A stretch of 25,540 bases of DNA from a virus: positions 1-25,540 of the IMG/VR virus record IMGVR_UViG_3300046462_000422, one strand, 5' to 3'. A model generated the notes under the pieces. The model did not search any database. It saw only the letters and a program-made list of their open reading frames with translations, and was not told the DNA's origin. A program made the position numbers and the translations under genes. How positions within the stretch are numbered: position 1 is the stretch's first letter; every line of letters starts with the position of its first letter. Shown piece after piece: positions 15,653 through 22,780 of the stretch.

Positions 15653-17140
15653 TTACGCTTCTGCCGGGTACTGCAGGCGGAACTGATTGAGCAGTGCGAA
15701 CACGCGCAGCTGATTCACATAGTCCGGCGGGAACAAGACGTTCACGCGGTTCGGACTGTTCACATCGCGCTCAACAATCAGGTATTGATTGAACAGATCG
15801 GCGTTCTCGACAATGCCTTCATATTCCAGCGCCGAATAAGCCGCCACCAGTTCACCGCGGATTACATTGGGCGTGACGATTGCCTGGCCGGCGCCGAACT
15901 TGGTGCCGTCATCGGCCAACTTGTGGCGCCCATACTTGCTGGTAATTCGCCCCTTCAGGAAGCGCAGGATGTACGCCGTCTGGTGCAATGTCTCGCTGTC
16001 CAGATACGACCGGTCCGTCTGGCCGTAGGCATTGCGCTGGTAGGTCGTCACCGCCCGCTCGATTCGGACGGCGCCGCCGCTATAGATCGATGTCGCCATG
16101 CCGTTAGACAGCAGCGACTGCCGCTCATTGAGTAAAAAGCGCTGGCCGGCCGGCGCCGGGTTGATCCCCACCAGCTCACCGGTTTGTGTTGGCCGGGCCG
16201 GGTCCGCAGAAATAAAGACCGCGTTACGCGCCGCCGAAGCTGCCGCGTTTTCCCATACCGGTTCCGGCATCCCCACTTCCATGGTGTTGATGGTGATGTG
16301 CGGATCGTTCCTGGCGCGGCCGAACGCGACCGACTCGCCCAGCGTGCCGCGCCTGGCGGAATATACGTGCCCATAGATCTGCGCCGAATACGCCCAGCGG
16401 CCGGAAATGTCGTTCATCCAGTCACGCAAAGCATCCAGCGACGCCGTATCGGTATACGGCTGCACGATGAAATCGAATTCTTCGTCACCCACCGCCGCCA
16501 GCAATTCCACCATCTCAGGCGAACCGGTACCGCCGGCCATGGCGGTAACCGCCACAGTCAGCCCGCTTGGCGTTTTCTCGCCACCGGCGCTGCCGAGCCG
16601 ATTCATCTCCAGCTGGACATCGTTGCCGGTCAATCCCAGCCACTTGCAGGTTAGTGTCACCTCCGGGCCGGCCGCAACTGCCAGGACCGCAGCATCAGTG
16701 CTGGCGTTAATGGCTGTTGCCAAAGCTGCCGCCATCGCGGCCGCCGTGCCGCCGTTCGGCACCGTCGCCCGAATACGTTTGCCACCTATATAAAGAGACA
16801 GCAGCCCAGGTTCACCTGCAACACCGGACAGGGTCACCTTGCCAGAAGCCGCACTGCCGTCGTCCAGCTTGAACGGCAAGCACCAGATTTCGCCCAGCGG
16901 ATCGCCGCTGCGGAACTTGGTGTGCATCGCATGCAGCATCGAACCGGGACCACCAATCTGCGCAGCCTGGCTGGAGCCGGAAACAAGAATCAGCGCACCA
17001 TCTGTCTCAACGTCGCTGTTGACCTGACCAATGATCAACCGGCGAAGCTGCGTCAGGCCGCCGCCGGCTTGCGAATTGTCGGTTTCTGCGTAGAACAGCG
17101 GTACCGCCAAGTCTGCTGGGATCTGATTGAAACTAACCAT
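15653..17140 (-). CDS. Contractile tail sheath protein (Mu gpL-like), 495 aa
   Basis: Forms the contractile outer tail. Length and features fit Mu gpL: N-terminal V-S-F-N-Q-I-P-A-D-L-A-V-P-L-F-Y-A-E, a variable Ala/Gly-rich insertion domain (residues about 95-215), F-D-F-I-V-Q-P-Y-T-D near residue 230, and a conserved C-terminal domain with Y-I-L-R-F-L-K-G-R-I-T-S-K-Y and N-R-V-N-V-L-F-P-P-D. This gene establishes that the phage is a myovirus. It starts two bases after the DUF2635 stop. Confidence 0.95.
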   Translation of the reverse strand: MVSFNQIPADLAVPLFYAETDNSQAGGGLTQLRRLIIGQVNSDVETDGALILVSGSSQAAQIGGPGSMLHAMHTKFRSGDPLGEIWCLPFKLDDGSAASGKVTLSGVAGEPGLLSLYIGGKRIRATVPNGGTAAAMAAALATAINASTDAAVLAVAAGPEVTLTCKWLGLTGNDVQLEMNRLGSAGGEKTPSGLTVAVTAMAGGTGSPEMVELLAAVGDEEFDFIVQPYTDTASLDALRDWMNDISGRWAYSAQIYGHVYSARRGTLGESVAFGRARNDPHITINTMEVGMPEPVWENAAASAARNAVFISADPARPTQTGELVGINPAPAGQRFLLNERQSLLSNGMATSIYSGGAVRIERAVTTYQRNAYGQTDRSYLDSETLHQTAYILRFLKGRITSKYGRHKLADDGTKFGAGQAIVTPNVIRGELVAAYSALEYEGIVENADLFNQYLIVERDVNSPNRVNVLFPPDYVNQLRVFALLNQFRLQYPAEA

Positions 17141-17141
17141 G

Positions 17142-17339
17142 TTATGCCGCTCCTTCTGTTTTAGCCGACTTGACAGCAGGCTTCTTTGTTTGCGCTTCGA
17201 TCACATCGCCGTCCTTCAACCGGCGCACCCAATAAGGCGTTTTTGGGACATCCCGTCCCTCGGCTGGAAGGTCGTCGCCGTATTCGGGATCGGGAACTAT
17301 CCGGCCTGGCGCCGGCTTGACTGCGTAGGTATTGCTCAT
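17142..17339 (-). CDS. DUF2635 protein (Mu gp38-like), 65 aa
   Basis: A small protein of unknown role always found just ahead of the sheath gene in Mu-like tail clusters. The DUF2635 pattern is visible: V-K-P-A-P-G-R-I-V-P-D-P near residue 7, L-P-A-E-G-R-D-V-P, and Y-W-V-R-R-L-K-D-G-D-V near residue 36. The lysine- and alanine-rich C-terminus is typical. It overlaps its neighbour upstream by an ATGA. Confidence 0.87.
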   Translation of the reverse strand: MSNTYAVKPAPGRIVPDPEYGDDLPAEGRDVPKTPYWVRRLKDGDVIEAQTKKPAVKSAKTEGAA

Positions 17340-17917
17340 GGGAGATCGTCCTTAAGTTGAAATTCAATCCGGCCGTCAGGCCCTGGGTACTTCACGTTTT
17401 TATCGGCCATCGGATCGATGGCGTCGACCTGCAGGCTGTAGCCTTCGAACTTGGCCAGGCCGGCCAGCTCGACTTCCTGCCAGGTTTCTGGCTCTTCGCC
17501 GCCACCCAGCGTCCATGTCGCAGAAAAGCCGTATTTGTAGAGCGCCCGATTCCTGTCCAAGTTGAGCAACAGGGAATCTTCGTACTCGATACCCTCGTAC
17601 CCGCTTGCGGGCTCCAAGCCAACCAGGGCACACAGCAGTTCCGCGCGAATGTCGTGCAGCTCGTCGGCCAACGACTGGCCGCGTTCGTCTTTCGTGGCCA
17701 AGAACACCACCACGTCGAACTCATCCTTGATTTCCTGGCTGGTCTCGTTCTGCAGCGCGTTTTCGGCAGGGCTGTCGCCGGTATAGATGACATACGCCGC
17801 CGGCATCGCCATTTGCGCGCTCTCGCGCGCAGCATCAAATTCGATGCCACCGCCGACCCGGCCGGCAAACGTCGGGCACTGGGCACGCAGGTGCGCAATG
17901 ATTGGTGTAATTTTCAT
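17336..17917 (-). CDS. Putative tail terminator protein (Mu gp37 position), 193 aa
   Basis: Probably caps the tail and joins it to the head. The N-terminus M-K-I-T-P-I-I-A-H-L-R-A-Q-C-P resembles phage proteins annotated as tail terminators, and the gene lies where Mu gp37 does, between head-completion genes and DUF2635/sheath. The middle has D-E-F-D-V-V-V-F-L-A-T. The first codon follows a T-tract (17929-17923) of a terminator hairpin, and no purine-rich ribosome binding site is seen between them. Confidence 0.75.
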   Translation of the reverse strand: MKITPIIAHLRAQCPTFAGRVGGGIEFDAARESAQMAMPAAYVIYTGDSPAENALQNETSQEIKDEFDVVVFLATKDERGQSLADELHDIRAELLCALVGLEPASGYEGIEYEDSLLLNLDRNRALYKYGFSATWTLGGGEEPETWQEVELAGLAKFEGYSLQVDAIDPMADKNVKYPGPDGRIEFQLKDDLP

Positions 17918-17922
17918 GGGCG

Positions 17923-17944
17923 AAAAAAAGCCGCACTAGGCGGC
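17923..17944 (-). terminator. Terminator hairpin abutting the tail terminator gene
   Basis: A 5-bp all-GC stem (GCCGC with GCGGC, 17930-17934 and 17940-17944) with a five-base loop is followed on the minus strand by seven T. The T-tract ends five bases before the ATG at 17917. Confidence 0.75.
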
Positions 17945-17972
17945 GTGGTAAAGAGTTGGAAAAGACCTGGTG

Positions 17973-18392
17973 TTACTTGATGGACAATGCACCGTCCAGC
18001 GCGCCGGTAAGCTCGTGCCTTACATCGTCCTGCTTGCGCTCCAGGGCGTCGGCCATGTAATTGCCCTTGGGCCGGATACGCCAGCCGCCGTGCTTGTTTT
18101 TTACGCCGTAGTTGAGATACGCCGGGTAAAAATCCCGCATGCCGGCAATTTTTTGAGGCGCAATCCGCACCAGGAAGCCGGAGCGGCTGACCTTTACCTT
18201 GATCGACCTAGCCAACAGGCCAGCCTTCCGCTTTGGGTAGTCGCCGCCGGAAACGGCCAGCTTGCGCCCTTCCCGCTGCACGATCCGCCCTACCTTTTGC
18301 ATGCCCTTGCGCACCCGTTTCTTGTCGAAATCGATCCGTTTATCAAAGCCTTCGAAGCCTTCAATATGCAGATACATGGCTGGCTTGGCCAT
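17973..18392 (-). CDS. HK97 gp10-like neck/tail component, 139 aa
   Basis: A small basic head-tail joining protein of the HK97-gp10 family. It shows I-E-G-F-E-G-F-D-K-R near the start, the K-K-R-V-R-K-G-M-Q-K-V helix, and the typical Y-P-A-Y-L-N-Y-G-V-K-N-K-H-G-G-W-R-I-R-P segment around residues 89-108, followed by M-A-D-A-L-E. GAGGAGATAGGAA lies directly ahead of the ATG. It overlaps the upstream gene by 32 bases and completes the head module. Confidence 0.85.
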   Translation of the reverse strand: MAKPAMYLHIEGFEGFDKRIDFDKKRVRKGMQKVGRIVQREGRKLAVSGGDYPKRKAGLLARSIKVKVSRSGFLVRIAPQKIAGMRDFYPAYLNYGVKNKHGGWRIRPKGNYMADALERKQDDVRHELTGALDGALSIK

Positions 18393-18732
18393 TTCCTATC
18401 TCCTCAACGTCAAGTATCGTAAAGCGGCTCTCGCCCTTCAAGTCGGCAATGCGTCGAATCCGGTACACCGTATCCCCATGCACTACCTCCTGCGATCCAG
18501 ACTGGATGCCGGGCAGGAAACGTATGAAAATACGATGCGTGGTCGCGCGATCCGTCTGCGCAGTGCCGGCGTAGATCGCGCCGCCAACGGGTTCGATCCG
18601 CGCCCACCGAGGCTTATCGTAGGGAAAGATCTGATCCACTCCCATGTCCGCCGCAGGCAGATCGACGCGCAAGCGGATATGAATCCGATGGCGTAACTTG
18701 CCAATGGTCGGCGTCTTGAATACCGTTTGCAT
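18361..18732 (-). CDS. Phage head-tail adaptor, 123 aa
   Basis: A head-completion protein of the Phage_H_T_join (SPP1 gp16-like) family. The N-terminus has G-K-L-R-H-R-I-H-I, as is usual in this family; a W-A-R-I-E-P-V-G-G segment and the late D-T-V-Y-R-I-R-R-I-A-D also fit. The gene lies between the gp6-like connector and the gp10-like protein, the standard order in HK97-type heads. Confidence 0.83.
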   Translation of the reverse strand: MQTVFKTPTIGKLRHRIHIRLRVDLPAADMGVDQIFPYDKPRWARIEPVGGAIYAGTAQTDRATTHRIFIRFLPGIQSGSQEVVHGDTVYRIRRIADLKGESRFTILDVEEIGNGQASHVSAY

Positions 18733-18736
18733 GGCA

Positions 18737-19081
18737 TTACACTCCCATATTGACCCGGTACGGCTGCAGCAATGCGCGTGAGCCTCGCGGGAGGTTTTCA
18801 GCTGTCAGGCCAATCACCACGTCTTCCCGGTTTTCATACAGCATTCCGAGAATCAGCAACACAGCGGCCCGGATGGCATCGTTCGCCAGCATCGGATAAT
18901 CGCCGGCAGCGCCCATCGTCACTGCAGCATCCAGTGCGGCCTGATCTTCGAATATTCTGCGATTTATGAACTCACAGGCAGCCTGAACCGCGGCCCCGAG
19001 ATAGAGTTCAATCAGGTCCTCATCGTCGCCATCCGCCTCTACACGCAGATGCTTCAGCGCGAGATTGAGAGAAACAAACAT
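18737..19081 (-). CDS. gp6-like head-tail connector, 114 aa
   Basis: A largely helical protein matching the HK97 gp6-like connector (Phage_QLRG) family. It has L-A-L-K-H-L-R-V-E-A-D-G-D-D-E-D-L-I at the N-terminus, then Y-L-G-A-A-V-Q-A-A-C-E-F-I-N-R, and a late L-L-Q-P-Y-R. It would form the ring under the portal. It begins on a TAATG overlap with the 72-aa gene. Confidence 0.88.
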   Translation of the reverse strand: MFVSLNLALKHLRVEADGDDEDLIELYLGAAVQAACEFINRRIFEDQAALDAAVTMGAAGDYPMLANDAIRAAVLLILGMLYENREDVVIGLTAENLPRGSRALLQPYRVNMGV

Positions 19082-19299
19082 TATTTGTTCTTATTTCGTG
19101 GAATCGGCGCCAACTTGTTGTTGGCAGTTGGCGCAGCTTTTTCATCTGAGGCGACGGCAATCACCAGCTCGTTTGCCTTCAATTCCGCCAAACGCTGCCG
19201 GGAAACCAGAAATGGCTCACTATTGGGCGTCTTGAAGCCTTCCTCGCCATGGAATGTCTTAATCGAACGCACCAAAATCTCGTTGTCTTCTGCACTCAT
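19081..19299 (-). CDS. Small phage protein of unknown function, 72 aa
   Basis: Small proteins of this kind are common between capsid and connector genes, but the function is unknown. It contains F-L-V-S-R-Q-R-L-A-E-L-K-A-N-E-L-V-I and a positively charged, low-complexity C-terminus. An in-frame TTG at 19311 overlaps the GGAG ribosome binding site, so the ATG at 19299 is the likely start. It lies just past the terminator that follows capsid and is coupled to the connector through TAATG. Confidence 0.75.
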   Translation of the reverse strand: MSAEDNEILVRSIKTFHGEEGFKTPNSEPFLVSRQRLAELKANELVIAVASDEKAAPTANNKLAPIPRNKNK

Positions 19300-19312
19300 A
19301 TATTTCTCCAAA

Positions 19313-19347
19313 CAAAAAAAAGAGCAACGCTCAGCGCTGCTCTTTTT
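19313..19347 (-). terminator. Terminator after the major capsid gene, possibly bidirectional
   Basis: A GAGCA/TGCTC stem with an inner 3-bp extension across one mismatch is flanked by nine A on one side and five T on the other. It could therefore work on either strand. It lies between the capsid stop (19374) and the 72-aa gene. Confidence 0.82.
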
Positions 19348-19373
19348 CGAGACAAATGTCTAATTAAATTGAA

Positions 19374-20762
19374 TTACGCCTTTGCCCCTGATACAGAACC
19401 GGTAACAAAAGCTTCCGGACGATATACAGCCAATGCCAAGCGCTCCTCCGCACGAATCGTGACCATGTTTTTGACGAAATCGTCCTCGTTCTCCGTCGAC
19501 AGCAGCACTTCGACCTCCATGCGGTCGAAGATCTGCGCACCCAGATTAAACGCACCGGTCAGGAACGTATCTTGTGCAATGGCTTGTGTTTCGGCCACAG
19601 GCAAACCCCACAGACGGGCGCCAGAACCATTGACTGGCTGAGCGATGATGTAGCGACCTTCCTTGTCCTTGGTCAATTCGATGCCGGTCCAATCAATCGG
19701 ATTCAATACAAACCCCGACGCCGGATATTCAGCCAACACGGCCTGCAGGATAGCCAGACGCAGGCGGTCAATCGGCGTCGCATCTGACAACAACAGCGCC
19801 GGCTTAAATGCAATTGCCTGCGGTAACAAGCCCAGGATATTGGCGCCGGTACCGTCACCGCTCAGCAACTGCAGTTCTTCCTTGAAACGCAGACCATATT
19901 GCGCACGGCCATCGATGTAGCTGGCCAACCCTTTGGCATCGTCCAACAGTTGGCGCGAACCTTTGAAATAGTGGGCAATGGTGCGCACTGGCGCGTTCTT
20001 CAGATCGAACTTGATTTCCGACTTTGGCTTCAATGCTCCTTCTGCGACCGGTGCGGCGTTATTGACATAGCCAGTTTCGCACACGTACTCGATCGAATTG
20101 GAACCGGTCTGGCCAGGCAGCAGTAGATCGCGAATGGTCAAGGTACGATTGACTGGCGCCACGATACCCAGCTGGCGGTCAGCGATAACCAGAGAATTCG
20201 TCGAGCTGATACCAGTGCCGACCGTGCTGGGTACGTTCATCAGGTCCTTCCGCTCCATACTGACACGTAGGCTTTTGCGTTCCGAGCTGTTCATGCCTTT
20301 GAAAGCATCGCTCTCGACGACGCGCTGACCAACGGTCTTGAATTCCTGTTGTTCCTCACTGCCAGGCCGGCGAACCTGCTTCTGTTCGAGTTCGGTCATG
20401 CGCGACTTCAGCTCGTTCATTTCAGTTAGCGTCTTATCGGTCGAATCTTTCAGCTCTTGCGTAACGGCGGTACCGCTGGCCATCTTCTTGGCGATATCCT
20501 CGCCGAAATTTTTGACCTGATCCATCACTTCGCCGAGCCGCCTGCTCACGGCACCGATGTCGTCGCTACCTTCCCCGCCACCGCTCTTGCGCAGCATACC
20601 GGCACCTGCAAAGGGCAGAAGAGACATCCAGCCGCCATCACCCAAGCTTGGGAAGAGCGTCAAATTCAACGTCCCATGAACAACCGGTGCAATGTCGGCG
20701 GCAAAGCAGGCCGCGGCGAATGTCGCCAACGAGACGAACATCAATGTATGTTTCAATTTCAT
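19374..20762 (-). CDS. Major capsid protein, HK97 family, with signal-peptide-like N-terminus, 462 aa
   Basis: Forms the icosahedral shell. Residues about 70-130 are charged and helical (A-V-S-R-R-L-G-E-V-M to M-T-E-L-E-Q-K-Q), matching the delta/scaffold domain that the prohead protease removes. The HK97 fold follows from about residue 175, with G-Y-V-N-N-A-A-P-V-A-E-G, a K-G-S-R-Q-L-L-D-D-A spine region, and P-I-D-W-T-G-I-E-L in the A domain. Cleavage probably falls between residues 130 and 180. Residues 1-22 look like a signal peptide, which is odd for a capsid protein. AAGGA seven bases upstream of the ATG supports this start. Confidence 0.93.
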   Translation of the reverse strand: MKLKHTLMFVSLATFAAACFAADIAPVVHGTLNLTLFPSLGDGGWMSLLPFAGAGMLRKSGGGEGSDDIGAVSRRLGEVMDQVKNFGEDIAKKMASGTAVTQELKDSTDKTLTEMNELKSRMTELEQKQVRRPGSEEQQEFKTVGQRVVESDAFKGMNSSERKSLRVSMERKDLMNVPSTVGTGISSTNSLVIADRQLGIVAPVNRTLTIRDLLLPGQTGSNSIEYVCETGYVNNAAPVAEGALKPKSEIKFDLKNAPVRTIAHYFKGSRQLLDDAKGLASYIDGRAQYGLRFKEELQLLSGDGTGANILGLLPQAIAFKPALLLSDATPIDRLRLAILQAVLAEYPASGFVLNPIDWTGIELTKDKEGRYIIAQPVNGSGARLWGLPVAETQAIAQDTFLTGAFNLGAQIFDRMEVEVLLSTENEDDFVKNMVTIRAEERLALAVYRPEAFVTGSVSGAKA

Positions 20763-20771
20763 AATTAATCC

Positions 20772-21470
20772 TTAAATTTGAGGGAGAGAAAAGCCGGAGA
20801 GCAGCTGGTTCATCTGTAAAACAGCGGCCTTTTGTTCGCTATCGCCCTCGGACTCGCTCCGGAGCAGGTGTTTCAAGCCGCGACTTGCGATCACCGTGGC
20901 TTGTGTCTTCGAGAAGCCTGCCTCGCGCAGGAGCTTCTCAAAATCGGGTAAGTTCGGCAGGTTGCCGTGGGCAATGCGTGCTTTGATGGCGTCAATGCGC
21001 GCATCGTCGTTCGCTGGCGTGGTGACAATAGAGATTTCAACCAGCTCCAGCTTTTTCAGGGTCAAGATGCCGGTTTTTTCGTCATAGCTAGAGTCGCGCA
21101 CGTAATAACCAATCGACAGGCCAGTGATCGACCGCGATTGCATGCCACGGTAGGCAATCTTGGCGTAGGCGGCATCCTGCAGCCAAAGCTGGCCAGTTCC
21201 AAACAGGCCGTGATCGTCTTCGTTCAACGAGTCAATGTCCCAGTCGCCGATAGGCTCGCCGGAGCGGTGCTGCCATAACACTGGGAACGTACGGCCCTTG
21301 GCCTTGGTTTCCGCAATGCTGTCGAGAAAGGCGCCCGGCGCTACAACCTCGTTATAACTGTCCACGGTACCGAACACCGACCCGTACCCAGAAAAAAGGC
21401 CGTCCTCTTGGACGGCCTTTACTTGATAATCGAATGATCGAATTTGCATCGTTCCGCTTTTACGCTTCAT
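20772..21470 (-). CDS. HK97-family prohead protease, 232 aa
   Basis: The maturation protease cleaves the scaffold domain of the capsid protein inside the prohead (peptidase family U35/S78). H68 in L-W-Q-H and a serine in S-I-T-G-L-S-I-G-Y (S114 or S119) are the probable catalytic residues. The family segments S-G-Y-G-S-V-F and V-E-I-S-I-V-T-T-P-A-N are present. GAGGA precedes the ATG at 21470; a second ATG at 21449 is possible but weaker. It overlaps the portal gene by 11 bases. Codons 17-26 form a perfect terminator-like hairpin. Confidence 0.93.
   Translation of the reverse strand: MKRKSGTMQIRSFDYQVKAVQEDGLFSGYGSVFGTVDSYNEVVAPGAFLDSIAETKAKGRTFPVLWQHRSGEPIGDWDIDSLNEDDHGLFGTGQLWLQDAAYAKIAYRGMQSRSITGLSIGYYVRDSSYDEKTGILTLKKLELVEISIVTTPANDDARIDAIKARIAHGNLPNLPDFEKLLREAGFSKTQATVIASRGLKHLLRSESEGDSEQKAAVLQMNQLLSGFSLPQI
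21392..21420 (-). terminator. Terminator-like hairpin inside the protease gene, just past the portal stop
   Basis: An 11-bp perfect stem (AAAGGCCGTCC with GGACGGCCTTT) has a four-base loop AAGA on the minus strand. The T-tract is six T long, three of them in the stem. It lies about 40 bases downstream of the portal stop codon while also encoding protease residues 17-26. Confidence 0.7.
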
Positions 21471-22770
21471 TGTTGTCTTCCTCGCTTTTAATTCCTAGCC
21501 ACTGCCGAAGTGCGCTCTTAGCCGCGCCTGCGGTGGACGTGAGCTTGCCCAGCATGGTGAGCGGCACCAGGTTGCTCTGCACCGTCAGTTCATCGCCACC
21601 CTGCAGTGGCGCCCGATTGTCGTAGGCTCGCCCCTCGTTGCGTGTCATGAGTCCGTTCTGCGTCATTTTTGCCAAGTATTCTGCGCGAGCAGCGCTATCG
21701 GCACGCAACAGGCCCTCGATGGCAAATTCAGCAAAGAATTTTGTGCGTTCACCTGGCGACAATAGTGATTTACGAATCGCCTGCTCGACTCTGGTCAACC
21801 AAGGACGCAAAGAGAATGTCAGGAAACCGATCATCTGCTGCTCAATTCCGGTGCCCCAGTTAGTGGAATTAGCAGAATGCCCGACCATGAAGGGAGGGAC
21901 ACGAAACCAACGACACATTTCTTCGACATTGAAGGAGCGGGATTCCAGCATCTGAGAATCGCCCGGGTTCATGGTCAGCTGCTGATAGGTGGAATCGTTC
22001 TCCAGTACCATGACGTTTCCGGCTTCGGGACCGCCGGCGGCAAACTGCTTAATGCTGTTCCGCAGATCTTCGCGCTGCTCCTTCTTGAGAGTGCCCGACA
22101 CTTTGACAAAGCCGGCAGCACGCATGCCGCTCGAAAACACTTTACTGCTGGCCTCGTCGGTTGCCATCGCGGCGCCGAACACGTTTGCGCCGTAGGACAT
22201 CGGCGTCAAGCCATTAACGCCGTCGAGGCTGAATGCCGGAATGTTGACAAGATCATCTTCCGAGATGATCCGGCGCGTCCCGTCCAGATCGCGATAGTTG
22301 TATTCCATCGCACCACTGGAGAGACGCCGTTTCTGCATCCGGCCCGGATGCAAAAAATTCAGAGCAACTATCCGCTTACCGATCTTGGCCTTTTCTATGT
22401 AGGCGTTACCCCACAACAGCATGCTGGCGATGATTGCTTCCCAGAACTGGACTGCGGTCATATCAGCGTTGGGCTGGTTGTGCAGTAAATCGTAGAGCGG
22501 ATGATCCGTCGCGGGTCTACGCGAACCATCAGGCAATTTCTCGAAAAATCCTAGCGGCAAGGTGGCGATGGTCTCCGACAACAAGCGCACACAAGCCCAT
22601 ACGGTGGCCAACTGTAGGGCTCCATCGACTGTCACCCGGCGGCCGGTGAAGGAACCGCCGCCCATAAAAGCCGACCAGAAGTCGCCATCGGTCAAAGCTA
22701 TAGGTACACCGAGCCATTTCAGAACGCTCGCTTTGATGCGCCCTGCCGGCTTCGTTTTGGTTTCACTCAT
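21460..22770 (-). CDS. Portal protein, HK97 family, 436 aa
   Basis: A dodecameric ring at one vertex through which DNA is packaged and ejected. Phage_portal family marks are A-L-Q-L-A-T-V-W-A-C-V-R-L-L-S-E-T-I-A near residue 51, L-L-W-G-N-A-Y-I-E-K in the first half, and F-N-V-E-E-M-C-R-W-F-R-V-P-P-F-M-V-G after the middle. The frame is open 51 codons upstream, but that part overlaps the terminase gene out of frame. The ATG at 22770 follows TAGGAAAATA, ten bases after the terminase stop. Confidence 0.94.
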   Translation of the reverse strand: MSETKTKPAGRIKASVLKWLGVPIALTDGDFWSAFMGGGSFTGRRVTVDGALQLATVWACVRLLSETIATLPLGFFEKLPDGSRRPATDHPLYDLLHNQPNADMTAVQFWEAIIASMLLWGNAYIEKAKIGKRIVALNFLHPGRMQKRRLSSGAMEYNYRDLDGTRRIISEDDLVNIPAFSLDGVNGLTPMSYGANVFGAAMATDEASSKVFSSGMRAAGFVKVSGTLKKEQREDLRNSIKQFAAGGPEAGNVMVLENDSTYQQLTMNPGDSQMLESRSFNVEEMCRWFRVPPFMVGHSANSTNWGTGIEQQMIGFLTFSLRPWLTRVEQAIRKSLLSPGERTKFFAEFAIEGLLRADSAARAEYLAKMTQNGLMTRNEGRAYDNRAPLQGGDELTVQSNLVPLTMLGKLTSTAGAAKSALRQWLGIKSEEDNNEA

Positions 22771-22780
22771 TATTTTCCTA

